Below are positions 18,267 to 26,533 of a DNA stretch of 64,000 nt, in pieces. How positions within the stretch are numbered: the first letter of the stretch is position 1; every line of letters begins with the position of its first letter. The stretch spans positions 1 through 64,000 of the forward strand of contig JAEDIW010000004.1 in assembly GCA_016296655.1 (NCBI GenBank). Reading direction: 5' to 3'. This stretch comes from Treponema sp. (GTDB lineage Bacteria > Spirochaetota > Spirochaetia > Treponematales > Treponemataceae). The notes under the pieces are model-generated. The model had not been told where the DNA came from and ran no database searches. It saw only the letters and a list, made by a program, of their open reading frames with translations. The position numbers were made by a program, and so were the translations under genes.

Positions 18267-18295
18267 TTGCTTGAGGCATTTTTTTTCAATATAAT
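18267..18295 (+). promoter_or_regulatory. promoter of thiI
   Basis: TTGCTT (18267-18272) and a consensus TATAAT (18290-18295) are 17 bp apart. The ATG follows 8 nt after the -10, so the transcript would be leaderless or have a leader of only 1-2 nt. Confidence 0.75.
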
Positions 18296-18303
18296 AAATT
18301 TTT

Positions 18304-19497
18304 ATGACATATTTAGCAAAAATTGGAGAGCTTTCTCTAAAAAAATCAAACATAAAGGAATTTGAGCGCAGACTCTGCCAGAATACTCAGCTTTATCTTG
18401 AAACGGTAAACGCAAAAGTCAAGCTCATTGCCGGCAGGCTTTATATTGAATGTGATGAAGATAGTGAAAAGGCTGTAGAATTTACTTTAAATCACTTGAT
18501 TGGAATTACAGGCTGGGCAAAGGCTGTAAACTGTGAAAAAACTATTGAAGCTATCAGCCAAGCTGCTTATGACTGTGCAGTAGCTGCAAAGAAAAATGGG
18601 GCAAAAACGTTTAAAATTGACACAAGGCGTCCTGACAAAAGTTTTCCGATGAATTCATACGAGGTAAACTGCGAAGCTGCTGGAAAAATTGATGACGAAA
18701 AACTGCTTGCGGTTGACGTTCACAAGCCTGATGCCGTGATAAATATTGAAATCCGTGAAAAATGCTATGTTTACTGCAATCAGAATACGGGTTGCCGCGG
18801 ACTGCCTGTAGGTTCAAGCGGGCGTGGGCTTCTGCTTCTTTCTGGTGGGCTTGACAGTCCTGTTGCCGGCTACCGCATGATGCGCCGGGGAATGTACATT
18901 GATTGTGCGTATTTCCATTCTTATCCGTACACGTCAGAGGAGGCTCAGAAAAAAGTCGAAACTCTAGCTGAAAAAATTGCAGCGTATGGAATCTGCAGTC
19001 ATCTGCACATTATTCCTTTTACAGATGTTCAGATGCGTATCAAGGAAAGGGCTCCTCAAGCCTGGACAACGCTGATGCTGCGAGTATGTATGATGAAAGC
19101 TGTAAACATGCTTGTAAAAATCACGCAATCGCAATGCGTTGTTACTGGCGAAAGTCTTGGACAGGTTGCAAGTCAGACAATTGAAAACATGAACGTAACA
19201 GAGGATGCCTGTGATTTGCCGCTTTTGCGTCCGCTGGTTGGCATGGACAAGGAAGAAATTGTTGAAACTGCAAATTTTATTGACACTTACGAAACTTCAA
19301 TTCTTCCGTATGAAGACTGCTGTGTACTGTTTTCGCCAAGGCATCCTGTTTTGCGTGGCAGAATTGAAGAAGCGCATGAAATTTACAAGTCGCTTGAAGT
19401 TGATCAGCTGATTGCCGAAGCTGTTGAAAAAAGGGAAATGAAAAAATTCCATGTGCGTAACATTGTTGCACAAAAATATGGAACAAAGTCAAACTAA
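18304..19497 (+). CDS. thiI: tRNA 4-thiouridine synthetase ThiI
   Basis: It transfers sulfur to U8 of tRNA after adenylating the base, and in some bacteria it also serves thiazole synthesis. The N-terminal ~165 residues form the NFLD/THUMP region (KIGELSLKKSNIKEFERRL; later DTRRPDKSFPMNSYE). The PP-loop is SGGLDSPVAGY at about residues 180-190, and VTGESLGQVASQT follows. The conserved catalytic Cys is in LPYEDCCVLFSPRHP. Length is 397 residues, which is the short form without a rhodanese domain, so an IscS-type desulfurase must supply sulfur from elsewhere. There is no ribosome-binding site before ATG 18304, consistent with leaderless translation. Confidence 0.95.
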   Translation: MTYLAKIGELSLKKSNIKEFERRLCQNTQLYLETVNAKVKLIAGRLYIECDEDSEKAVEFTLNHLIGITGWAKAVNCEKTIEAISQAAYDCAVAAKKNGAKTFKIDTRRPDKSFPMNSYEVNCEAAGKIDDEKLLAVDVHKPDAVINIEIREKCYVYCNQNTGCRGLPVGSSGRGLLLLSGGLDSPVAGYRMMRRGMYIDCAYFHSYPYTSEEAQKKVETLAEKIAAYGICSHLHIIPFTDVQMRIKERAPQAWTTLMLRVCMMKAVNMLVKITQSQCVVTGESLGQVASQTIENMNVTEDACDLPLLRPLVGMDKEEIVETANFIDTYETSILPYEDCCVLFSPRHPVLRGRIEEAHEIYKSLEVDQLIAEAVEKREMKKFHVRNIVAQKYGTKSN

Positions 19498-19502
19498 CCT
19501 TG

Positions 19503-19554
19503 CAAAAAGAAGCAGAAAAAAAATTCAGTTTCGTCTGAAATTTTTCTGCTTTTT
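19503..19554. terminator. bidirectional terminator between thiI and the glycosyltransferase
   Basis: Agcagaaaaa...ttcag pairs with ctgaa...tttttctgct around tttcgt, flanked by A's on one side and T's on the other. It lies between the convergent stops at 19497 and 19584 and would work on either strand. Confidence 0.8.
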
Positions 19555-19583
19555 ATGTATTTTCTGCATTTGATAATATTTTG

Positions 19584-20726
19584 CTACCATTGGTTTTCGT
19601 ACAGAATCTGTGCTGCCTGGTCTACGTTTGTATTTATAGTTATCCTGTCGAAATTTTCATTCATTTTCTGAGAAAAATCTCCGTCGGAGAGAATTTCGTT
19701 TATTTTTTCGTAAATTTTTTCAGGATCCTGAATGAACCAGCCGAGATGATTGCGGGTTGTAAAACGGACATTTTCTTTTTCCTGATTGTGAATATAGCGG
19801 CTTATAATTACAGGTTTTCTACATTCAAGGATTTCCATTAAAATTGCAGGGCCGGCCTTTATTACGGCGCAGTCGCAGATTTTTACAAGCTCGTCCATAA
19901 AATCAACAAAACCAAACACGTGCAAATCAAGATTAGGATGAGATTTTGCAACAGTATTCAGAATTTCCTGACGGGTTTTGTCTCTGCCACATACAACTGC
20001 AATGGCAAATTCTGCAGAATGTTGTATGCATTTTTTGATGATGCTCATGGTTCCAGGCATTCCTTCTCCACCGCCTGCAAGCAGAACAACAGGTTTTTCA
20101 GGATTGAATCCATGTTTTATCCGTGTTTCCCGAACTTTTTCCGCATCAAATGGAATTCTGAATTTTGGATTATTCAAAAACGGGATGACTTTTATATTTG
20201 CAGGATTTACATGGCACTCTTCTACTGCAGCCTGTTTCATCTGCTGAGAATACACAAGAAAATGCTGCTCTCTCTGGTAATACCATGCATGTGAGCCGTT
20301 AAATGGGTCTGTTACAATTTCTGTGATGTTAAGATTCCACGGAATATAAGGTTTAACCTTAATCAATGGAGGTGTCAAAGCAAAATGAAAAGAAACTACA
20401 TCCGTAATTTTATTTTTCAAGATAAAGCGACGAAGCCTTTTTGGAACAGTCAGGCTTAACCCCAGAACATAAAGCCACTGAACAAACCTGTACTGCGCTG
20501 TATCATAAATCAGAGGATAAAGACCTGGAATATAATTGCAGGCAATTGAATAAATCTTTTCAAAGATAAAATTGCCGAGCTTTTTTGAATTTTCTCCAAA
20601 ACCGTGAAGTAAAAATACTTCACAGTCTGGATAAAGCCGTTCAAGCGAGGTTTTTAGAATTTTTGCTGCATTTTTATGGCCGCATCCTGTATTTAAATAC
20701 AAAAATGCAAATTTTCTTTTCAGCAT
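19584..20726 (-). CDS. MGDG-synthase/UgtP-like glycosyltransferase (GT28)
   Basis: A 380-residue cytoplasmic-face enzyme of the diacylglycerol glycosyltransferase type. The N-terminal GCGHKNAAKIL matches the GGGH..AA loop of MGDG synthases, and ITEIVTDPFNGSHAWYY matches their VTD...W motif. The donor-binding C-terminal half has VVLLAGGGEGMPG and CAVIKAGPAILMEIL (compare the ..KaGG.t..E pattern). Family members add a sugar from a nucleotide sugar to diacylglycerol or a related lipid. The gene begins 3 bp after the outer-membrane gene stop and completes an operon that starts with a second glycosyltransferase (GT4). The pair plausibly builds a membrane glycolipid (inference). Confidence 0.82.
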   Translation of the reverse strand: MLKRKFAFLYLNTGCGHKNAAKILKTSLERLYPDCEVFLLHGFGENSKKLGNFIFEKIYSIACNYIPGLYPLIYDTAQYRFVQWLYVLGLSLTVPKRLRRFILKNKITDVVSFHFALTPPLIKVKPYIPWNLNITEIVTDPFNGSHAWYYQREQHFLVYSQQMKQAAVEECHVNPANIKVIPFLNNPKFRIPFDAEKVRETRIKHGFNPEKPVVLLAGGGEGMPGTMSIIKKCIQHSAEFAIAVVCGRDKTRQEILNTVAKSHPNLDLHVFGFVDFMDELVKICDCAVIKAGPAILMEILECRKPVIISRYIHNQEKENVRFTTRNHLGWFIQDPEKIYEKINEILSDGDFSQKMNENFDRITINTNVDQAAQILYENQW

Positions 20727-20729
20727 AAG

Positions 20730-22616
20730 CTAAAATGCAAGCTTTACTGAAAAAGACAGATAGTTGTTAAATGAATCGTGCAGCTGCTTTTCCCATTGTT
20801 TGTAAGCCTTTTCATGAGAATCTATGCCGGAAGCATAATTTTTGGCAGAATAAATAGGATTTTGAACGCCATTGTTTGTTATGTATTCCCATGTCCAGCC
20901 AAAGTTGAACGTTACTGTACCGATGCTCATTTTTGGAGTTTCGTAGGCAAGCTCAAGACCTGCCTGCAGAATCGTCATCGTATGATCCTGATTCATGAGG
21001 TTCAGGTGATCCCATGCAGTGTCAACATGGTTGTCATCACCAATGAGTTTCTGCTGTGAGAATGCACTTGAGTCTGTACAATAGATGTCACCTTTATCTG
21101 TTGTCAGTTTAAGCAATTTTGATTTATCAAAACCAGCAGGTACATAACCATCTTCTTCAAAAGGTCTTCCTGAGTCTTTATCAACATAAACATAGCCATT
21201 CTTTCTTGAATAGTAGTTTGTTCTGAAAATATAGTCAGCTTCTTCATCAGAAAGGGATTCATAGGCATTTGCATGACGCATAAAATTGGTTTTTAAAGTC
21301 ATGTGCAGGCCTTTTACTGGAGAAAAACGTGCAGAAAAGCCGATTCTGTCAGAGTTCGGCGGAATAGAAGCACCAATGGCAATTCCGTGGTTCATGTAAT
21401 TGAAATAGTTGTATGACTTGTCTGTAAAAGACATGCCATCGCTGTCGTAGCTCCAGTGTGCATAGGTATAAGGTGCAACAATTGTATAATTTACAGTCAT
21501 CATGTCCAGAGAAGATTTTGGAGGAGCATACTGAACGCCTGTTTCAATACCTACACGTGATTTTGTGTCAAAATTCAGCTTGCAATAGTCATTAAGCGAA
21601 ATGTCGTCTGCAAAGAAATTAGTAGACCACTTCAAGCCCTGAACTGGAGTAAGTTCAAAGAGAAGGCCCATCTGGCTATTGTCTTTTGAATCACCAATAC
21701 CCTGTACTGCCATAAACGGCGCAGGCAGAAGATAGGCAAAGTCAAAGCGGTTTCCAATGATTGTAGATTCATAGTAGCTCAATGTAAAAAGGCTGTTAAA
21801 CCTGTAGCGGAAAGAATGTAATGCCAGATATTTTCCGACTCCACTTTCTCCAGTCAAATCGTCAGCATTATTGTACGAAGTACCGATTGACTGCATGATG
21901 TGAGAATAGCTCCAGTTTTCAGTACCATAGAAAAATGTCATGTTCGGCGAATGAAATGCATTGTCGCTCAAAGCAAGGTCATCTTTCAGAAACGGTCCGA
22001 ATCCTGAGCGGTTTATGCCTGCCTGAAAATAAAGGTGCTCCTTGCCGATTGATGCATTGGAGTTCATGTCAATGTTCATTCTGAACGGGCCAACTTCCGT
22101 TGAGTCAGAAACTGTATCGTGTTCAGAACGTACAAAGAATGGCAGAACGTCAACATCGTCTTCATTTACTGCATAAATTCCAAATCTGAAACCGAAAGAT
22201 GCCATCGGATTTATTTCAACATCACCTGCAAGGCTAGGACCACCATTATACTGACGAGTTGTAGAAGTTTCATTTTCTTTTTTGCCTGTTTCTTCGTCTT
22301 TATAAGTATCATTATTCATTTCCTGACGGATTCCTGCCAGCAATTCCACATAGCAGTTCTTGCCAGTAATTTTTTCCCAATAAAGTGTTGCAACGTCAAT
22401 GTCTTTTTTAGTTCCTTTTTCCATTACAGAAGTCAAAATACTCTTTACAACATTTAAAGGGTATGGACGAATCTGTGGAAGGCTTTTTACATAACCTTTC
22501 AATTCCCAGCCCTGTGCATACATGTAAAAATCATCTTGAGGATCTACCGTAATCTGAGAAAAAGCAAGTCCCAAAGAAAAGACAGCAGCTATACAAGCGA
22601 AAAACTTTTTATTCAT
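20730..22616 (-). CDS. outer-membrane beta-barrel protein, Wzi/capsule-assembly-like, copy 2
   Basis: The start is ATG 22616, because GGAG lies 6 nt upstream and a signal peptide follows at once (MNKKFFACIAAVFSLGLAFS). That gives 628 residues. The mature protein has a helical N-terminal region (GWELKGYVKSLPQIRPYPLN), then alternating aromatic strands, and ends YLSFSVKLAF, a barrel-insertion signal with terminal Phe. The phrase INRSGFGPF resembles the R.G.GP site of Wzi-type proteins. It overlaps the preceding barrel gene by 8 bp. The two proteins share layout but not close sequence. The Wzi label comes from pattern recall, while the outer-membrane barrel prediction is firmer. Confidence 0.75.
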   Translation of the reverse strand: MNKKFFACIAAVFSLGLAFSQITVDPQDDFYMYAQGWELKGYVKSLPQIRPYPLNVVKSILTSVMEKGTKKDIDVATLYWEKITGKNCYVELLAGIRQEMNNDTYKDEETGKKENETSTTRQYNGGPSLAGDVEINPMASFGFRFGIYAVNEDDVDVLPFFVRSEHDTVSDSTEVGPFRMNIDMNSNASIGKEHLYFQAGINRSGFGPFLKDDLALSDNAFHSPNMTFFYGTENWSYSHIMQSIGTSYNNADDLTGESGVGKYLALHSFRYRFNSLFTLSYYESTIIGNRFDFAYLLPAPFMAVQGIGDSKDNSQMGLLFELTPVQGLKWSTNFFADDISLNDYCKLNFDTKSRVGIETGVQYAPPKSSLDMMTVNYTIVAPYTYAHWSYDSDGMSFTDKSYNYFNYMNHGIAIGASIPPNSDRIGFSARFSPVKGLHMTLKTNFMRHANAYESLSDEEADYIFRTNYYSRKNGYVYVDKDSGRPFEEDGYVPAGFDKSKLLKLTTDKGDIYCTDSSAFSQQKLIGDDNHVDTAWDHLNLMNQDHTMTILQAGLELAYETPKMSIGTVTFNFGWTWEYITNNGVQNPIYSAKNYASGIDSHEKAYKQWEKQLHDSFNNYLSFSVKLAF

Positions 22617-24315
22617 ACAATCTCCAGCTGATGGCAAAGGCGGTTTCAATTCCCCATTCAGTTTTGCCACTTTGATTATTATTGTTCAGTATTATAACAT
22701 AAGAGGGCTGTGCTGTGAAAGACAAAGTTTTCGAAGCATACCAGGTTCCTTTTATGCTTAACTTATTTGTATATTGAGGTGTGCCGGTTGGCGTAATTGC
22801 AAACTGATTCAAACCGTTTGTTTGTGAAGGATAAGGCCAGTTTTTTGCAACACCGTCTTCCATCTCGGCATAAACGTCTGTTCCGCCCCACCCTTCAAGA
22901 TTTTTGAATGCATTCGTTCCAGAAAGTTCCCCCTGGCACAGGTAAAGATATTTAAAATCAACAGCCCATTTTCCAGGCTTTTCGTAGCCAAGTTCCAGAT
23001 TAAACGCAATAGAATCAGGGCCGAAAGGTGAGCCCATCCATTCATAGAAAGGGTCTTTGTCGCCAATATTTTCTTCATAAGTACGGCAGAATGACCAGTC
23101 AGGGCTCTGCTTTATATAAAGATATGGATTGGCATAGTAACCTTCTGCGGCAAAATGAAAATATCCGTCTTTTGCAGGAATGTACGCTTCAAGGCCTGCC
23201 TGTCCGCCTAAAGAATTTGGAGTTTTAGAGTCAAAATTACTGTTTTCATAAGGTGTCTGAAACTGATTCATTGCATAAAGTGCATAAAGGCGGACATTTT
23301 TTACAGGAACATACTGAATGGAAATGCCAAGGAATTCACCATTATGGGAGTCGCTGTCATCTTCATCAGTTGCCGTATAATCACGCCACGGGGCAGCTCC
23401 ATGATAAACCGTAAGAGGATTCAGGTAGCGCAGCTCCATTTCAGCATTTGTAAGGGTTGATTCAAGAACTGAAAAAGTAAGCTTTTTAAAAAACCTGAAA
23501 TCAAGCCTGTGAGTATACATATATTTGTCAACGTTAAGCTGACTTACAAGCATTGAATACCTGAAATTAGGTGAATAAAGAGAAAGCTGTCCGTAAGAGG
23601 CCTGAGTCATATATTCTGACATTATTATGCTGCCAGTCTGTGTACGTCCCACAGAAACAGGTCCCATCCCCAGCTGGAAACTCAGTCCGCAGGTATCGGT
23701 AAATTTCAGACCTGTTGAACCATAACCTACATGGGGAAAATTGATATCTATATCATCAGGCGCAAAAGGAAGATTTACATAAGTGTCGTCATGAGCCATC
23801 TTGCACTGATTCTGACCAAGGTACAAATCAGTATACATTGTAAAATAGTCTCTGCCTGAAATAGTCAGCGGAAGGTCAATAACTGGCTTGCGCTCATAAC
23901 GGTCATAAACCCAGGCAATGTCATCATTTGATTTCCAGTAGGATTCAGGATTCAGCGATGGTGAAAAACCTACAGATAAAAAGTCTGAGTCAAGAGATTT
24001 TGAACTTTGATTGAAATAATCATTTATCCTGTCATACTGAGCTTTTCCGCCCTTGCTAAGGGAATCATAATCGATTTCATACAGGTAACTTTTTATTTCA
24101 GAAATGGTCAAAGGGGCGCAGTCTGTAAACTGAACGATTCCTGACTCAAGAGCAACAGCCGTAAGGGCATCGTAAACCCAGGAACCAGCAGAAACAAGTT
24201 CCTGTGCGCCTCGAGGAGCTGAAAAAACTGGTAAAATCGTAGCGAAAATCAAAAAAGTTGCAGCAGCTTTTATTTTTCTGCTTTTTTCAAACAGAAAAAA
24301 AACTTTTCTCTTCAT
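22609..24315 (-). CDS. outer-membrane beta-barrel protein, Wzi/capsule-assembly-like, copy 1
   Basis: The start is ATG 24315, since AGAGG is 5-6 nt upstream and the protein begins MKRKVFFLFEKSRKIK followed by a signal hydrophobic core (ATFLIFATILPVFSA). An in-frame start eight codons earlier lacks this support. The protein has 568 residues. Residues about 25-110 hold a helical domain (SAGSWVYDALTAVALESGIV, KSYLYEIDYDSLSKGG) like the N-terminal plug of capsule-assembly barrels. Then come ~14-18 predicted aromatic strands, and the end is ISWRLYE rather than a clean terminal Phe. It is the second gene of the glycosyltransferase operon. It probably binds or organises a surface polysaccharide or glycolipid (inference). 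Confidence 0.75.
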   Translation of the reverse strand: MKRKVFFLFEKSRKIKAAATFLIFATILPVFSAPRGAQELVSAGSWVYDALTAVALESGIVQFTDCAPLTISEIKSYLYEIDYDSLSKGGKAQYDRINDYFNQSSKSLDSDFLSVGFSPSLNPESYWKSNDDIAWVYDRYERKPVIDLPLTISGRDYFTMYTDLYLGQNQCKMAHDDTYVNLPFAPDDIDINFPHVGYGSTGLKFTDTCGLSFQLGMGPVSVGRTQTGSIIMSEYMTQASYGQLSLYSPNFRYSMLVSQLNVDKYMYTHRLDFRFFKKLTFSVLESTLTNAEMELRYLNPLTVYHGAAPWRDYTATDEDDSDSHNGEFLGISIQYVPVKNVRLYALYAMNQFQTPYENSNFDSKTPNSLGGQAGLEAYIPAKDGYFHFAAEGYYANPYLYIKQSPDWSFCRTYEENIGDKDPFYEWMGSPFGPDSIAFNLELGYEKPGKWAVDFKYLYLCQGELSGTNAFKNLEGWGGTDVYAEMEDGVAKNWPYPSQTNGLNQFAITPTGTPQYTNKLSIKGTWYASKTLSFTAQPSYVIILNNNNQSGKTEWGIETAFAISWRLYE

Positions 24316-24350
24316 ATAAACCTCTTTTTTGTCATACATTTGCAGAATTT

Positions 24351-25610
24351 CTATTTTGATGCATTTTTTCTGAATTTTGAAGAATTTCCAAAAAGGTTTT
24401 TACAACCTGTATCAAGGGCCCTGCAATAACATTCTACAAGCTTTGGAGCAAGATTTTCAATGGACCATTGTTTTGCCCATTCAATTGCTTCATCGGCTTT
24501 TTTTCTGCGCAGGTTAGGATCATTCAGAAGCGAAACTACGCGGCCAGCAAATTCCTGCACATTATTATTTACCATAAAGCCACCGTTATCGCCACGCATT
24601 ATGTCAAGAGTTCCCATCTGGCCGATGGCAACTACGGGCAGCCCTGTAGACATAGCTTCGACAGTTACAGTTCCCTGAGTGTCAGTAAGACTTGGAAAAA
24701 CAAAAACCGTTGAATATTTGTAATAATAAATCAAATCCTGATGAGCTGAATGACCTGTAAAAATTACACTTTTTGAAAGGTTGCGTTCTCTTACGATTTT
24801 TTTCAATTCATCAAGATAAGGACCGCTGCCTACAAACATTAAGGCCGTCATAGGAGATTTTTGCAGAACCTTTTCCAGAACATCAAGAAGGAAGCAAAGG
24901 TTCTTTTCCTTTGATATGCGTCCGACAAAAAGAATTATTTTTTTTCCGATGAGGGAAGAATTATGCGGAAAAAGCTGAGAACGTATCTGCAAATCCTTGG
25001 AAAAACTGTATTTAAAAAATCCAGAAGAAACACTTGCTGGCAAAATTTCAACATTTTTTTCAATTCCGTAGCGTCTTATTATATCCGCAACGCACTCTGT
25101 TGGAGCAATTATTGCAGAAGATCGTTTCAGATAGAATTTTGAAACACATCTTCCGATTTTTTTGGAAGATTTTTCAGAAAGAAACGATGCATAATTTGAA
25201 AGACAGTCTTCCCATAATGTATGAAATGTAAAAACATAGGGAATATGCCTGTGCAATGCGTAAACAACACCAAAATAGCCTGCAACAAGTTCAGTATTTA
25301 TATGAACGATATTCGGCTTGAATTTGTCCATTTCTTTCTTTAGAAAATTCCATTTATCAAGTCTTCCAAGTCGCTCATCTTTAGACCAGATAAGTCTTGT
25401 AGAAGGAATGCGGAGAACTTTGAAAGGTGTTTTTAAATCTTCCTTTTTTTGATCCCAGAAAAAAAATTTCTGCTGTTTTTCCGAATATTCAAGGCAAACG
25501 ACACAAACTTTATGTCCAATTTTTGTCAATTCAAGAGCATAGGAATAGACAGAAATTGCAATTCCATTCATTCGAGGAAGATATGAATCTGTAAACATCG
25601 CAATGTTCAT
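24351..25610 (-). CDS. GT4-family glycosyltransferase, glycolipid-synthase-like
   Basis: A 419-residue GT-B fold enzyme. The N-terminus MNIAMFTDSYLPRMNGIAIS and the middle HTLWEDCLSNY...KRSSAIIAPT are typical of the diacylglycerol glucosyltransferases of spirochaetes and Gram-positives. The retaining-GT signature is LFVGRISKEKN, then VFPSLTDTQGTVTVEAMSTGLPVVA, with the EX7E pair (E in TVEAM). It leads an operon with two barrels and the GT28 gene. It is transcribed from TTGCCG/TAATAT with the -10 9 nt from ATG 25610, so the leader is at most a few nucleotides and there is no ribosome-binding site. It likely makes the first sugar-lipid bond, but substrate sugars are not readable. Confidence 0.85.
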   Translation of the reverse strand: MNIAMFTDSYLPRMNGIAISVYSYALELTKIGHKVCVVCLEYSEKQQKFFFWDQKKEDLKTPFKVLRIPSTRLIWSKDERLGRLDKWNFLKKEMDKFKPNIVHINTELVAGYFGVVYALHRHIPYVFTFHTLWEDCLSNYASFLSEKSSKKIGRCVSKFYLKRSSAIIAPTECVADIIRRYGIEKNVEILPASVSSGFFKYSFSKDLQIRSQLFPHNSSLIGKKIILFVGRISKEKNLCFLLDVLEKVLQKSPMTALMFVGSGPYLDELKKIVRERNLSKSVIFTGHSAHQDLIYYYKYSTVFVFPSLTDTQGTVTVEAMSTGLPVVAIGQMGTLDIMRGDNGGFMVNNNVQEFAGRVVSLLNDPNLRRKKADEAIEWAKQWSIENLAPKLVECYCRALDTGCKNLFGNSSKFRKNASK

Positions 25611-25619
25611 AACTTTAGA

Positions 25620-25648
25620 ATATTACAGTATTGTTGCATGAACGGCAA
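25620..25648 (-). promoter_or_regulatory. promoter of the glycosyltransferase operon
   Basis: On the minus strand, -35 TTGCCG (25643-25648) and -10 TAATAT (25620-25625) are spaced 17 bp. It interleaves with the divergent promoter of the uracil-DNA glycosylase gene, so the two probably compete. Confidence 0.7.
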
Positions 25649-25663
25649 GCAATATGATATTCT
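25634..25663 (+). promoter_or_regulatory. promoter of the uracil-DNA glycosylase gene
   Basis: TTGCAT (25634-25639) and TATTCT (25658-25663) are 18 bp apart, 9 nt before ATG 25673. It overlaps the divergent promoter, whose -35 lies inside this spacer. Confidence 0.6.
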
Positions 25664-25672
25664 GTAAAGACG

Positions 25673-26524
25673 ATGACGGGTGCAGAAAAACAAATTCTTT
25701 ATAATTTTTTAAAAACAGCTTCTGATTATGCAAATGGTTTTGGCTCACAGGATTTTCCTGAAAAAATGCCGTGTTTTTCAGATGATGAAGAACTGACAGA
25801 CTCACAAAATGATGTTCTCTGTGCAAAGCAGGCAGCAGAATCTTCAGTTACAGGCATTCAATCAGTTTCGCAGGAAATTCCTGTACAATCTGCTGAATTT
25901 GGCTCTGCAAAAAACTCAGATTCAGTTTCGCTCAGTTCCATTGCCGAAAAAATAGCAGAGTGCAGACGCTGCTCTCTCTGCCAGACCAGAGCAAACACAG
26001 TTCCAGGAGAAGGGGTTTTATCGCCGGCAGTTCTTGTCATAGGCGAAGGTCCTGGTGCAGATGAAGATGCAACTGGCCGACCTTTTGTGGGGCAGGCTGG
26101 CAAACTTCTGGACAAAATGCTAGCCTCAATTTCTTTAGACAGAAAGAAAAACTGTTTTATTGCAAATATTGTAAAATGCCGCCCTCCTCATAACCGTGAT
26201 CCGCAGCCGGAAGAGTCTGAAGCATGCAGCGTTTTTTTACAGGCACAGACAGCTTTACTCAAGCCTGCAATGATTTTATGCATGGGCCGGATTGCTTCAC
26301 AGTCGATTTTAAAAACAGAAACAGGCATAAACCGTCTGCGCGGCAGGTTCTACGAAATTCAAGGAATTCCGGTCTTGTGTACATATCATCCAAGTGCGTT
26401 GCTTAGAAATGCAGAATTAAAGCGGCCGGCCTGGGAAGATTTGAAAATGTTCCGCACAAAACTTGAACAGCTTGTCCCAGATTATGACAAGCAGACAGGT
26501 ATTTTTATTCAAGGGAAAAATTAA
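25673..26524 (+). CDS. uracil-DNA glycosylase, family 4 (iron-sulfur type), N-terminally extended
   Basis: It removes uracil from DNA for base excision repair. The Fe-S ligands are CRRCSLC (about residues 97-103), and KCRPPHNRDPQPEESEAC supplies the other two. The catalytic region is GEGPGADEDATGRPFVGQAGKLLD, and the substrate loop is TYHPSALLRN. Of 283 residues, the first ~85 form an acidic, low-complexity extension absent from most family 4 enzymes (usually ~190-220 residues). It has a near-leaderless start at ATG 25673. PriA follows after 9 bp, making a DNA repair/replication-restart operon. Confidence 0.9.
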   Translation: MTGAEKQILYNFLKTASDYANGFGSQDFPEKMPCFSDDEELTDSQNDVLCAKQAAESSVTGIQSVSQEIPVQSAEFGSAKNSDSVSLSSIAEKIAECRRCSLCQTRANTVPGEGVLSPAVLVIGEGPGADEDATGRPFVGQAGKLLDKMLASISLDRKKNCFIANIVKCRPPHNRDPQPEESEACSVFLQAQTALLKPAMILCMGRIASQSILKTETGINRLRGRFYEIQGIPVLCTYHPSALLRNAELKRPAWEDLKMFRTKLEQLVPDYDKQTGIFIQGKN

Positions 26525-26533
26525 GGGTAAGGC

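Noticed and set aside
18141..18365. Small ORF before thiI
   Set aside because: No ribosome-binding site, and it crosses the thiI promoter and start out of frame.
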